Positions 1 through 5,166 of a stretch of 5,650 nucleotides of DNA are shown here, in pieces (within the stretch, counting starts at the first letter, position 1; each line of letters opens with the position of its first letter). The translations under genes and the position numbers were made by a program. This stretch comes from Granulosicoccaceae bacterium (GTDB lineage: Bacteria > Pseudomonadota > Gammaproteobacteria > DAOVJZ01): NCBI GenBank assembly GCA_030632035.1, contig DAOVJZ010000115.1:1-5650 (forward strand), written 5' to 3'. The notes beneath the pieces are model-generated. The model did no database searches. It worked only from the letters and a program-made list of their open reading frames with translations, and was not told the origin of the DNA.

Positions 1-182
1 ATGGCACCACTTTCGGTATGCACTGCTCGAATAGGATTATCCAGAGTAAGAGAATTGCTGGCACCGCTACGATTGCGATCGGGAGCAACTACAGTAATGT
101 CGGCAATTGAAGAAAGCGCATCTGCCAGACAAAGAATGCCCGGTGCCTGATAGCCATCATCATTGCTGATCAATATTTTCAT
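1..182 (-). CDS. surE: 5'/3'-nucleotidase SurE, N-terminal part (runs off the left edge)
   Basis: SurE is a metal-dependent cytoplasmic phosphatase that removes phosphate from 5'- and 3'-nucleoside monophosphates and can act on short polyphosphate. The 60 visible residues begin MKILISNDDG and continue through VVAPDRNRSG to SLTLDNP. NDDG places the metal-binding aspartates at residues 8 and 9, and the metal-site serine of the family falls at residue 39 (NRSG), exactly as in characterised SurE proteins. The rest of the catalytic core lies beyond the window (E. coli SurE is about 253 aa). The start is the ATG read from 182 to 180; no good Shine-Dalgarno sequence precedes it. It is transcribed away from the smr gene, so it needs its own promoter in the 183-315 gap rather than the usual read-through from truD. 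The family call is secure. Confidence 0.95.
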   Translation of the reverse strand, partial: MKILISNDDGYQAPGILCLADALSSIADITVVAPDRNRSGASNSLTLDNPIRAVHTESGA

Positions 183-315
183 ATGGTGGCCAACAAGAAA
201 TAAAATAAATTAGATTAGATTTCAACACCCTGTACTGCGCACTATACTGAAAACCGATCATATGTCCAACGTTATTTGTCCAGCATTTCCACACACGTCT
301 ATAATAACAGACGCC
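183..315. promoter_or_regulatory. Divergent promoter region between surE and the smr operon
   Basis: This gap must hold the promoters for surE (leftward) and the smr-SIMPL pair (rightward). For the rightward pair two sigma-70-like candidates are visible. One is TTTCAA (220-225), 17 nt, TATACT (243-248). The other is TTGTCC (276-281), 18 nt, and a perfect TATAAT (300-305), listed separately. For surE, TTGAAA read on the minus strand (225-220) is a good -35, followed 17 nt on by a poor -10, TATTTC (202-197). The two opposing -35 candidates use the same six bases, so the promoters would compete for polymerase. CATATG occurs twice (180-185 and 258-263); the first contains the surE start codon. 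These are pattern matches only. Confidence 0.4.
276..305 (+). promoter_or_regulatory. Candidate sigma-70 promoter just upstream of smr
   Basis: TTGTCC (4 of 6 to the -35 consensus) is followed after 18 nt by TATAAT (6 of 6 to the -10). Initiation about 6-7 nt downstream would fall near 311-313, only 3-5 nt before the ATG at 316. If used, it would give a nearly leaderless mRNA. That fits the lack of any Shine-Dalgarno sequence before 316, and it would exclude the alternative ATG at 262 from the message. A TATAAT can arise by chance in AT-rich DNA, and the TATACT element at 243-248 competes as the real promoter. Confidence 0.35.
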
Positions 316-858
316 ATGACCAAAAATAAAAAGATCTCTGATGAAGATGCCCGACTGTTTCGTGATGCCATGAAACAAACTCGCCCTATACAAACAGACA
401 AGGTTTCCTTCAATAAAAGACGCCCCAAACCGATTCCACGCCAACGTCTGCAAGATGAGCAACAAGTCATGGACGATCTGTTATCTGATGCATTTGATGT
501 ATCCGATGTCGAGACCGGTGAAGAACTCATGTTTGCACGTACCGGCCTACAACATAATGTCCTGCGCAAACTACGACGCGGACAATTCCCTGTAGAAGAA
601 GAACTGGATCTGCATGGTCAAACTGTCAATACTGCCCGTATTGCGATGACTGAATTTTTACACCATTGTCTGGGTAGAAGATTGCGCTGTGTGCGTATTG
701 TTCATGGCAAGGGGTTTCGATCCAAAAACCAGAAGCCAATTTTGAAAAACAAGGTCAATAACTGGCTACGTCAGCGTGATGAAGTACTGGCCTTTTGTTC
801 TGCCCGACCTGTTGATGGCGGCACGGGTGCCGTCTATATACTATTGAAAACAAGTTAA
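316..858 (+). CDS. Smr-domain protein, SmrA/YdaL-like putative endonuclease
   Basis: A 180-aa soluble protein with a C-terminal Smr (small MutS-related) domain. Smr domains are nucleic-acid endonucleases; in E. coli the relative SmrB cuts mRNA at collided ribosomes, and SmrA (YdaL) is a DNA/RNA-cleaving relative. Visible motifs are the LDLHG signature at residues 97-101, VHGKG at 129-133 and GGTGAVYILL near the end (168-177). The N-terminal third (SDEDARLFRDAMKQTRP) and GLQHNVLRKLRRGQFP before the domain match the layout I recall for YdaL/SmrB. Unlike E. coli YdaL as I remember it, the DLHG motif is intact, which favours an active nuclease. An in-frame ATG at 262 would add 18 residues, but 316 fits the family N-terminus better. 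Neither start has a clear ribosome-binding site. The stop overlaps the Shine-Dalgarno of the next gene, so the pair is probably an operon. The in vivo substrate is not readable from sequence. Confidence 0.9.
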   Translation: MTKNKKISDEDARLFRDAMKQTRPIQTDKVSFNKRRPKPIPRQRLQDEQQVMDDLLSDAFDVSDVETGEELMFARTGLQHNVLRKLRRGQFPVEEELDLHGQTVNTARIAMTEFLHHCLGRRLRCVRIVHGKGFRSKNQKPILKNKVNNWLRQRDEVLAFCSARPVDGGTGAVYILLKTS

Positions 859-862
859 GGAG
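857..862 (+). promoter_or_regulatory. Shine-Dalgarno site of the SIMPL gene, overlapping the smr stop
   Basis: AAGGAG lies 6 nt before the ATG at 869. Its first two bases are the last two of the smr TAA stop codon, so ribosomes ending smr translation sit on the start signal of the next gene. This supports co-transcription and possible translational coupling. Confidence 0.8.
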
Positions 863-868
863 AAACTG

Positions 869-1558
869 ATGAAATCCATATTAAAATTATGCTTTATCCC
901 CCTGCTCTGCCTGTATGGATTCACGCTGTCTGCCGCCCCCGATAAACCACAATACAACCGCATTAACTTGCAGGCTCAGGCATCAGAAGAAGTGAATAAT
1001 GATCGTATGCAGGTACAACTTTCCGCACAGGCAGAAAACAAAGATCCCGCTATTGTTGCAAAACAAATCAACGCCGATATGACCTGGGCAATTCAGGTTA
1101 TACAACCATATAAAAATATCAAAACCAGCACTGGCAATTACACCACCCACACGGCTTATCAGAAATCTGTTTTTCAACACTGGGTCGGGCAACAGGCCTT
1201 AATTCTCGAAAGTGGTGATGTGGAGACCTTAAGCACACTCATTGGACAGCTTCAGACAAAACTACAGATCAAATCCATGCAGTTTATTGTTTCTACTGAA
1301 CTCAGGAAGAATAGTGAAGATAAATTGATCTCAGAGGCGCTGGCGGCGTTTAAGGCACGTTCGCAACTTATTCAAAAAAACATGAATGCGAAAGCGTATA
1401 AAATTGTGAATATGACGATCAGCACGTCACCTCATAGACGTCCACCCATCATAATGACCGAAATGCGTACTACGTCCATGATGAAGGCTCCGGCTGTAGA
1501 AAGTGGTACCAGTGAAATAAAAGTGACCGTATCAGGAACAATAGAGTTAATTGAGTAG
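869..1558 (+). CDS. Exported SIMPL-domain (DUF541, YggE-like) protein
   Basis: A 229-aa SIMPL/DUF541 protein, the family of E. coli YggE and Brucella BP26. Family members are periplasmic or surface-exposed, oligomerise, and have been linked to oxidative-stress tolerance, but no biochemical reaction is established. The N-terminus has the form of a Sec signal peptide: basic MKSILK, a hydrophobic stretch to about residue 20, and likely cleavage around LSAAP (residues 20-24). Two early cysteines lack a lipobox context, so it is probably not a lipoprotein. Family hallmarks are TGNYTTHTAYQK (88-99), WVGQQALILES (105-115), the helix SEALAAFKARSQLIQKN (155-171) and the terminal strand EIKVTVSGTIEL. 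The stretch at 187-208 is rich in Met, Pro and Arg and is probably a loop. It starts at an ATG with a strong Shine-Dalgarno, 10 nt after smr. The family is clear, the function unknown. Confidence 0.9.
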   Translation: MKSILKLCFIPLLCLYGFTLSAAPDKPQYNRINLQAQASEEVNNDRMQVQLSAQAENKDPAIVAKQINADMTWAIQVIQPYKNIKTSTGNYTTHTAYQKSVFQHWVGQQALILESGDVETLSTLIGQLQTKLQIKSMQFIVSTELRKNSEDKLISEALAAFKARSQLIQKNMNAKAYKIVNMTISTSPHRRPPIIMTEMRTTSMMKAPAVESGTSEIKVTVSGTIELIE

Positions 1559-1567
1559 ATAAACTTG

Positions 1568-1591
1568 AACAATAATCCTGAATTTATTGTT
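1568..1591. terminator. AT-rich hairpin between convergent genes, possible weak bidirectional terminator
   Basis: AACAATAA (1568-1575) and TTATTGTT (1584-1591) form a perfect 8-bp stem around an 8-nt loop. The stem has only one G-C pair and no long U-run follows on either strand, so it is a poor intrinsic terminator by the usual rules. Its place between the stops of the convergent SIMPL (1558) and DUF2788 (1584) genes, overlapping the latter's stop codon, is what suggests a termination or mRNA-end role. Confidence 0.35.
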
Positions 1592-1784
1592 TCATGAGCT
1601 CAACAATCACCGTCTTGGCAATAAAACCGAATATGCCCAGACCCAGTGCCAGAAATATAATAAACATGCCAAACTTGCCAGCCTTGGACTCCTGCCCCAG
1701 CTTGTACATGATGAACATCATATAAAGGATCAGCCCACCGACCCCTATGGAGAGGGATATGCTCTCAAACTCTTCAATACTCAC
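1584..1784 (-). CDS. DUF2788 family small inner-membrane protein
   Basis: A 66-aa protein with two predicted membrane helices (about residues 12-29 and 38-60) joined by a short polar loop, LGQESKAGKFGMF. The pattern of a short acidic N-terminus (SIEEFE), GIGGLILY-like first helix, K-AGKFGMF linker and LGLGIFGFIAK second helix matches DUF2788 as I recall it from Pseudomonas and relatives, at its usual length. No function is known. The start is GTG at 1784-1782: an in-frame stop lies two codons upstream, so no longer protein is possible, and GGGG 7 nt upstream could serve as a weak ribosome-binding site. It is last in the minus-strand group, with a 100-nt gap from the gene before it. A shared transcript or its own promoter are both possible. 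Confidence 0.85.
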   Translation of the reverse strand: MSIEEFESISLSIGVGGLILYMMFIMYKLGQESKAGKFGMFIIFLALGLGIFGFIAKTVIVELMKQ

Positions 1785-1884
1785 GAATTAACCCCGGACG
1801 AATAACTCAAAACGATGGCGTATTTTAATATATCGAAAGAGCTTCTAACAGGGAATATCAGAAAACAAGCCTGATTTCACCCGG
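1785..1884 (-). promoter_or_regulatory. Gap upstream of DUF2788, weak candidate promoter only
   Basis: This 100-bp gap separates the stop of the 147-aa protein gene from the DUF2788 start. Reading leftward, TATATT is a reasonable -10 about 45 nt before the GTG, but no convincing -35 lies 16-18 nt upstream of it. I see no intrinsic terminator after the upstream gene. DUF2788 may therefore be read through from the permease transcript, with this gap as a simple spacer. Confidence 0.2.
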
Positions 1885-2328
1885 TTATTTTACCTTGAAT
1901 GTAGTCGCCCACTGGATAGGCTTGTGCATAATAGTAAACATGTCCTTCTCCCCACCATAGACAATGAGTGAAAATGCAAATACCACGCCCATATCTTCAT
2001 GACGGAAACCCATCTCACCAAAAAAAACAGAACCATTTTTTGCCACCACATTACTCTTTAACCAGGCAGTATATGCAACTGCCTCTTCATGATTATTTGC
2101 ATAGGTGATTTTCAGGTCTCTTCTCCTGCATTCCTTGATATCCGGAATTAATTTTTCTGCAAAAGACCATAAGGTATCTTCGTCCAGCCTTTGCATCTGC
2201 TTTGGATCGAATAATTGAAATGAAATACAAAGCAAATCCAGACGCGTGTTACCCATATACAGATTTTTCTGTAACTCATCGCCTGACGGCTTCTCTTTCT
2301 GACCAAACAGTTTTTTTAAAAAACCCAA
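1885..2328 (-). CDS. Uncharacterised 147-aa protein downstream of the TauE-like permease
   Basis: I do not recognise this protein. It is 147 aa, apparently soluble, with no signal peptide or full membrane helix. The N-terminus MGFLKKLFGQKEKPS is short, basic and amphipathic and could sit on the membrane face. The middle is mixed-charge helical (DEDTLWSFAEKLIPDIKEC, 50-67). The C-terminal half looks like beta strands (GSVFFGEMGF, MGVVFAFSLIVYGG, FTIMHKPIQWATTFKVK). Cysteines at 34 and 67 are too far apart to call a metal motif. The start is TTG at 2328-2326: AAGGA lies 8 nt upstream and an in-frame TGA sits just 12 nt upstream, so the only alternative is the ATG at codon 25, which would remove a plausible N-terminus. 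It follows the permease gene by 27 nt, suggesting an operon and perhaps a shared job. The coding call is fairly firm, the function unknown. Confidence 0.75.
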   Translation of the reverse strand: MGFLKKLFGQKEKPSGDELQKNLYMGNTRLDLLCISFQLFDPKQMQRLDEDTLWSFAEKLIPDIKECRRRDLKITYANNHEEAVAYTAWLKSNVVAKNGSVFFGEMGFRHEDMGVVFAFSLIVYGGEKDMFTIMHKPIQWATTFKVK

Positions 2329-2336
2329 GAAATATT

Positions 2337-2341
2337 TCCTT
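2337..2341 (-). promoter_or_regulatory. Shine-Dalgarno site supporting a TTG start
   Basis: Read on the minus strand, AAGGA lies 8 nt before the TTG at 2328-2326. It is the main reason for preferring this rare start over the internal ATG at codon 25. It sits in the 27-nt gap after the permease stop. Confidence 0.65.
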
Positions 2342-2355
2342 CAGAAATTATTGAT

Positions 2356-3114
2356 TTAAAAAATCACTTTTTTGACCAAAAATCCGATTGCAACCAGAAC
2401 AATCAGCCCCAACACCTTTTGCATGACCTTGGGGGGCAATCGTGATGAACCCAACCATGAACCGGCAAACCCCCCAATCAAAACAGCAATAATAAGGGGT
2501 ACATAATTACTGAACTCTATTGAGTGATATTGTAGACGTGCTATTAATCCTGAACAGGAAGTCATCCAGATAAAAATGGCCCCACAGGCGGCGGCCTCTT
2601 TTTCTGTCCCCAGACCCAGCAGAATAATCAGTGGCACCAGATAAATACCACCTCCTATCCCAACAATACCAGCAATTAATCCCAATACTGCCCCGCTAAT
2701 AATAGAAGTCATTAATTGGGCATGCTCACCAAGATCAATTTTCATGGACAGGTTGTCCCAGACATAAATGCGCAGTGCCACAAAAACCAGTGATGCCAAC
2801 AGCACCCAGTAAAATTGGTCTTTTGGTAATTCCAGCGAACCACCCAGATAGGCCGCAGGCATAGATGACAACACAAACGGCAAGATCAGGTTCCAGCGTG
2901 CATGACGCCGCCTGATGTAATTAAAACTACTGACTGTAGTAACAAACAGATTTAATGTGAGGCTAATGAGGGGGATAGCCAGATAATTCATTCCGACAAT
3001 TGCCATGAGAGCGGTATAGGATGAACCACCTCCCAGACCTACCATAGAATAGATAAATGCAATAATAAAAAAGATGGCAGCCAATAAGAATGGCGAAATG
3101 AGGAGTTCTTCCAC
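2356..3114 (-). CDS. TauE/SafE family permease (sulfite/anion exporter family)
   Basis: A 252-aa polytopic inner-membrane protein of the TauE/SafE family. Members export or import small anions, often organosulfur compounds or sulfite, but many are of unknown substrate. The family's internal duplication is visible: VGLGGGSSYTALMA (25-38) in the first half is matched by GIVGIGGGIYLVPLII (149-164) in the second. Hydrophobic segments lie near 6-25, 44-63, 77-93, 102-118, 134-168 (two helices), 175-195, 203-222 and 234-250, with a basic cytoplasmic loop, YIRRRHARW (66-74). Length is normal. The start is GTG at 3114-3112, with only AGAG 8 nt upstream as ribosome-binding site. No ATG exists before an upstream in-frame TGA. 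It is followed after 27 nt by the 147-aa gene. No neighbour identifies the substrate, so a sulfite or sulfonate role is only a family-level possibility. Confidence 0.9.
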   Translation of the reverse strand: MEELLISPFLLAAIFFIIAFIYSMVGLGGGSSYTALMAIVGMNYLAIPLISLTLNLFVTTVSSFNYIRRRHARWNLILPFVLSSMPAAYLGGSLELPKDQFYWVLLASLVFVALRIYVWDNLSMKIDLGEHAQLMTSIISGAVLGLIAGIVGIGGGIYLVPLIILLGLGTEKEAAACGAIFIWMTSCSGLIARLQYHSIEFSNYVPLIIAVLIGGFAGSWLGSSRLPPKVMQKVLGLIVLVAIGFLVKKVIF

Positions 3115-3311
3115 AATAATTACTCTAGCAGTTTCTTCTGAATATCATACACGACAATCTTGCTTACGTCGGATTTTACATACTGCTTAATGAAATCCAC
3201 ATGCTGGATAGTTTTTTTCTGAGAGGGTTAATTGGCTTGAAATAACAGCCTGAAATAAATAAGGATAATAGAAAATAATTAAAAAATAACCTGGCAAATC
3301 TGGAACACCAA
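3115..3311 (-). other. 197-bp AT-rich gap between chemoreceptor and permease genes
   Basis: No complete gene is visible. The part next to the chemoreceptor stop (about 3240-3292) is very AT-rich and could hold the permease promoter, but I find no well-spaced -35/-10 pair. No GC-rich hairpin with a U-run follows the chemoreceptor stop, so read-through into the permease is possible. The part next to the permease contains a short coding-like minus-strand frame, listed separately. Confidence 0.5.
3120..3200 (-). other. Short coding-like frame ending just before the permease start, possible leader or gene remnant
   Basis: On the minus strand a frame runs from GTG (3200-3198) for 26 codons to TAA (3122-3120), ending 5 nt before the permease GTG. 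The residues look protein-like rather than random: DFIKQYVKSDVSKIVVYDIQ and then KKLLE. The frame is open for eight more codons upstream before a TAA and has no ribosome-binding site. A different frame is open just upstream of a run of seven A's, so the stretch could be the tail of a decayed gene joined by a one-base slip. It could also be a coupled leader peptide, or chance. I do not recognise the peptide. Confidence 0.2.
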
Positions 3312-5048
3312 CTAGAACAACTCTACATCACCATTATCTGGCTTATTTTCCTCATCATCCATTATGGCTTTTGTTGTATTGTAATTAACAAGATTACGCT
3401 CAACTTCTTCAAGCTGATCCTGTAAATTGAATGTTTCAACAGTAAGGTCAAGCCGTGCTACCAACTCTGTTAAGTTATCACTCAGGCTTTCCATTGCGAC
3501 TGCATTACTCTCGGCCTGCTTGGTGGTTGATTGCAAATTAACTGTATTGCGATTGATGCCAGTAGCAAGCTCTACCTGTCTTGTGATCGCACCTACAATC
3601 TCCTGGTTCATATCAGCAATTTGGTTATTGGAATCGCCAATATCCTTTAATGATGACGACATCTCATTGATGCTGTCTAAAGCAATGTTTGAAGATTCCT
3701 GATTATTGGCCATTGCTTGCTGTGAATCACTAATATTTGATTTTAGTGATTCGATAATAATGTTGATTTCCCCAACTGATTTTTGTGTGCGTGATGCCAG
3801 CTTTCTTACTTCATCTGCCACAACAGCAAAACCTCTACCCTGCTCACCAGCTCTAGCTGCTTCAATAGCTGCATTCAACGCAAGCAAATTCGTTTGCTCT
3901 GCAATATCATTAATAACTCCGGTTACTGTCCCAATTGAATTTGCACTCTCTACCACACGTTCAATCTTGGCTGATGACTCAACGGAATCTTCATTTAGTT
4001 TTTTAATTACACCAACAGTTTGATTCATTAATTCCTGACCATTAGATGTCTTTGACTGAGCCTCTACTGAAATATCAGCCGCAATTTTTGAATTATCACC
4101 AATTGAATTAATTTCACTTTCGACACGTTGCATACCACTAATTACATCAGTCACTTCGGCTTCCTGCCCGACCAGTCCAACACGTGTTTGCTCAGCATTT
4201 TTATGTAATCGATGTGAAGCATGCCCCAACAAACTTGATACTTCGATAATTTGTAGCAGGGAAACACGAAGCTTTATCATCACTTCATTATATAAATGCG
4301 CCACTTCCCCGGCTTCACCACTTTCTTCTGGCAACATTGTATTCAGATCACCAGAACCAGACACCAATGCTCTCATATTTTCCTGCAAATGAACTAAAGA
4401 ACCGGTTGCTACTCGTATTAAAAACAGTGTAGATAAAACCAGAACAGGAACAATAAAAATTATAAATAATGTAATATTATTTATATTTCTCAAGAATGAA
4501 TTTGATAATTCATTTGAATGGTGGTCGGCCATATCACCAAGACGCTTATCAAGACTAATCAGCTCTTGTGTAAAGCTTTCGATATTATTCTTGATTACAT
4601 CTCGTTCCAAGTCAGTAGTAACTTCTGAATATTTTTTTAAACCATCAATATAAAGGACACTTGTGTTTTCAACCTTGGCAAGTTGAGTTTCTACCAAGGC
4701 ATGTTGCTCATCATAATGAGCTTCAAATGATTTTAATCTAACTGGAATCTCTTTCAGGCGCTGTCCAAGAGAAGAAATGATTTTTGATACTTCACCACTA
4801 TCTTCGTGAGTAAAATTTTTGCGTAATATGATATTATTCGATGTATATGCATCTTCCAGCAATCCATCCGTAATGAATATCATATTCCTCATTTCATCAA
4901 GCTCATGCATGGTGGAGAGATACTTATTATTTTCGGCATATCCCCAGACTGCGACTAATGCAAGAATCACATTCCCACTAACAGTAAGAAATATAAGGTA
5001 ACGTCGAAGCGAGCCCTTGGCACCGAGGAATTTTGTCAGTCTATTCAT
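3312..5048 (-). CDS. Methyl-accepting chemotaxis protein (transmembrane chemoreceptor)
   Basis: A full-length chemoreceptor that senses a periplasmic ligand and controls CheA kinase, biasing flagellar rotation. In the 578-aa form: first membrane helix at about 16-37 (YLIFLTVSGNVILALVAVWG), a helical periplasmic sensor of about 150 residues (probably a four-helix bundle), second helix at about 192-213, HAMP at about 214-266, then the long signalling coiled coil. The conserved hairpin tip (382-418) contains IAEQTNLLALNAAIEAARAG, then EQGRGFAVVADEVRKLA, the CheA/CheW-binding region. The acidic C-terminus (DDEENKPDNGDVELF) has no NWETF-type CheR/CheB tether. Start: I chose ATG at 5048-5046, with GGA 7 nt upstream. 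An in-frame GTG at 5060 would add four residues but has no ribosome-binding site. A sigma-28-type promoter lies upstream, tying it to the flagellar regulon. An 8-codon ATG frame in the leader (5071-5045) overlaps the start as ATGA. The ligand cannot be predicted. Confidence 0.93.
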   Translation of the reverse strand: MNRLTKFLGAKGSLRRYLIFLTVSGNVILALVAVWGYAENNKYLSTMHELDEMRNMIFITDGLLEDAYTSNNIILRKNFTHEDSGEVSKIISSLGQRLKEIPVRLKSFEAHYDEQHALVETQLAKVENTSVLYIDGLKKYSEVTTDLERDVIKNNIESFTQELISLDKRLGDMADHHSNELSNSFLRNINNITLFIIFIVPVLVLSTLFLIRVATGSLVHLQENMRALVSGSGDLNTMLPEESGEAGEVAHLYNEVMIKLRVSLLQIIEVSSLLGHASHRLHKNAEQTRVGLVGQEAEVTDVISGMQRVESEINSIGDNSKIAADISVEAQSKTSNGQELMNQTVGVIKKLNEDSVESSAKIERVVESANSIGTVTGVINDIAEQTNLLALNAAIEAARAGEQGRGFAVVADEVRKLASRTQKSVGEINIIIESLKSNISDSQQAMANNQESSNIALDSINEMSSSLKDIGDSNNQIADMNQEIVGAITRQVELATGINRNTVNLQSTTKQAESNAVAMESLSDNLTELVARLDLTVETFNLQDQLEEVERNLVNYNTTKAIMDDEENKPDNGDVELF

Positions 5049-5076
5049 CCAGTTATCCACAAATTAAGCATTGTTT

Positions 5077-5091
5077 TTAGTGTTATTAAGG
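5077..5091. repeat. Direct repeat copy 1, at the predicted chemoreceptor transcription start
   Basis: TTAGTGTTATTAAGG on the plus strand matches the copy at 5145-5159 in 14 of 15 bases, with the first 12 identical. It sits just downstream of the sigma-28-like -10 and covers the expected transcription start, a typical position for a repressor site. Whether it binds anything is unknown. Confidence 0.5.
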
Positions 5092-5094
5092 AGT

Positions 5095-5121
5095 TTGTCG
5101 GCACCATAAGAAGGATATTTA
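5095..5121 (-). promoter_or_regulatory. Sigma-28 (FliA) type promoter for the chemoreceptor gene
   Basis: Read on the minus strand, TAAA (5121-5118) is followed after exactly 15 nt by GCCGACAA (5102-5095). The enterobacterial FliA consensus is TAAA-N15-GCCGATAA, so 11 of 12 defined bases match with ideal spacing. It points at the chemoreceptor, with a predicted start near 5086-5090 and a leader of about 40 nt. Sigma-28 drives late flagellar and chemotaxis genes, so gene content and promoter class agree. Confidence 0.8.
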
Positions 5122-5125
5122 GGAG

Positions 5126-5146
5126 AATGCAGTAATTAGCCGCATT
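5126..5146 (-). other. Hairpin downstream of truD
   Basis: In the minus-strand RNA, AAUGCGG and CUGCAUU can pair over 7 bp (one G-U) around a 7-nt loop. It lies about 20 nt after the truD stop and just upstream of the sigma-28 -35 element. No U-run follows, so it is not a standard intrinsic terminator. It may mark or protect the truD mRNA end. The G-U pair becomes an A-C mismatch on the other strand, so the structure favours the truD direction. Confidence 0.35.
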
Positions 5147-5159
5147 AGTGTTATTACGG
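5145..5159. repeat. Direct repeat copy 2, upstream of the chemoreceptor promoter
   Basis: TTAGTGTTATTACGG matches copy 1 at 5077-5091 in 14 of 15 bases, in the same orientation, 68 bp apart. It lies 23 bp beyond the sigma-28-like -35 and just after the truD stop; its first two bases belong to the hairpin arm. Confidence 0.5.
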
Positions 5160-5166
5160 TTTTTAC

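Noticed and set aside
262..315. Upstream ATG at 262 as the smr start
   Set aside because: It adds 18 residues (MSNVICPAFPHTSIITDA) with no likeness to the family N-terminus, has no ribosome-binding site, and spans a perfect TATAAT; 316 gives the expected start.
160..569. Minus-strand open frames of about 100 codons across the smr gene
   Set aside because: Antisense to a recognised Smr protein, Cys- and Ser-rich in an implausible way, and overlapping both surE and smr.
1587..1805. Plus-strand 72-codon frame opposite DUF2788
   Set aside because: It lies antisense to a recognised DUF2788 protein and runs through the convergent hairpin; the minus-strand reading has clear membrane helices and family pattern.
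3427..4023. Two plus-strand open frames (3427-3702 and 3706-4023) inside the chemoreceptor
   Set aside because: They are antisense to the highly conserved signalling domain, which explains their composition; no ribosome-binding site or family resemblance supports them.
5045..5071. Eight-codon upstream frame (MLNLWITG) overlapping the chemoreceptor start as ATGA
   Set aside because: No ribosome-binding site and short enough to occur by chance; noted in the chemoreceptor entry but not called as a gene.
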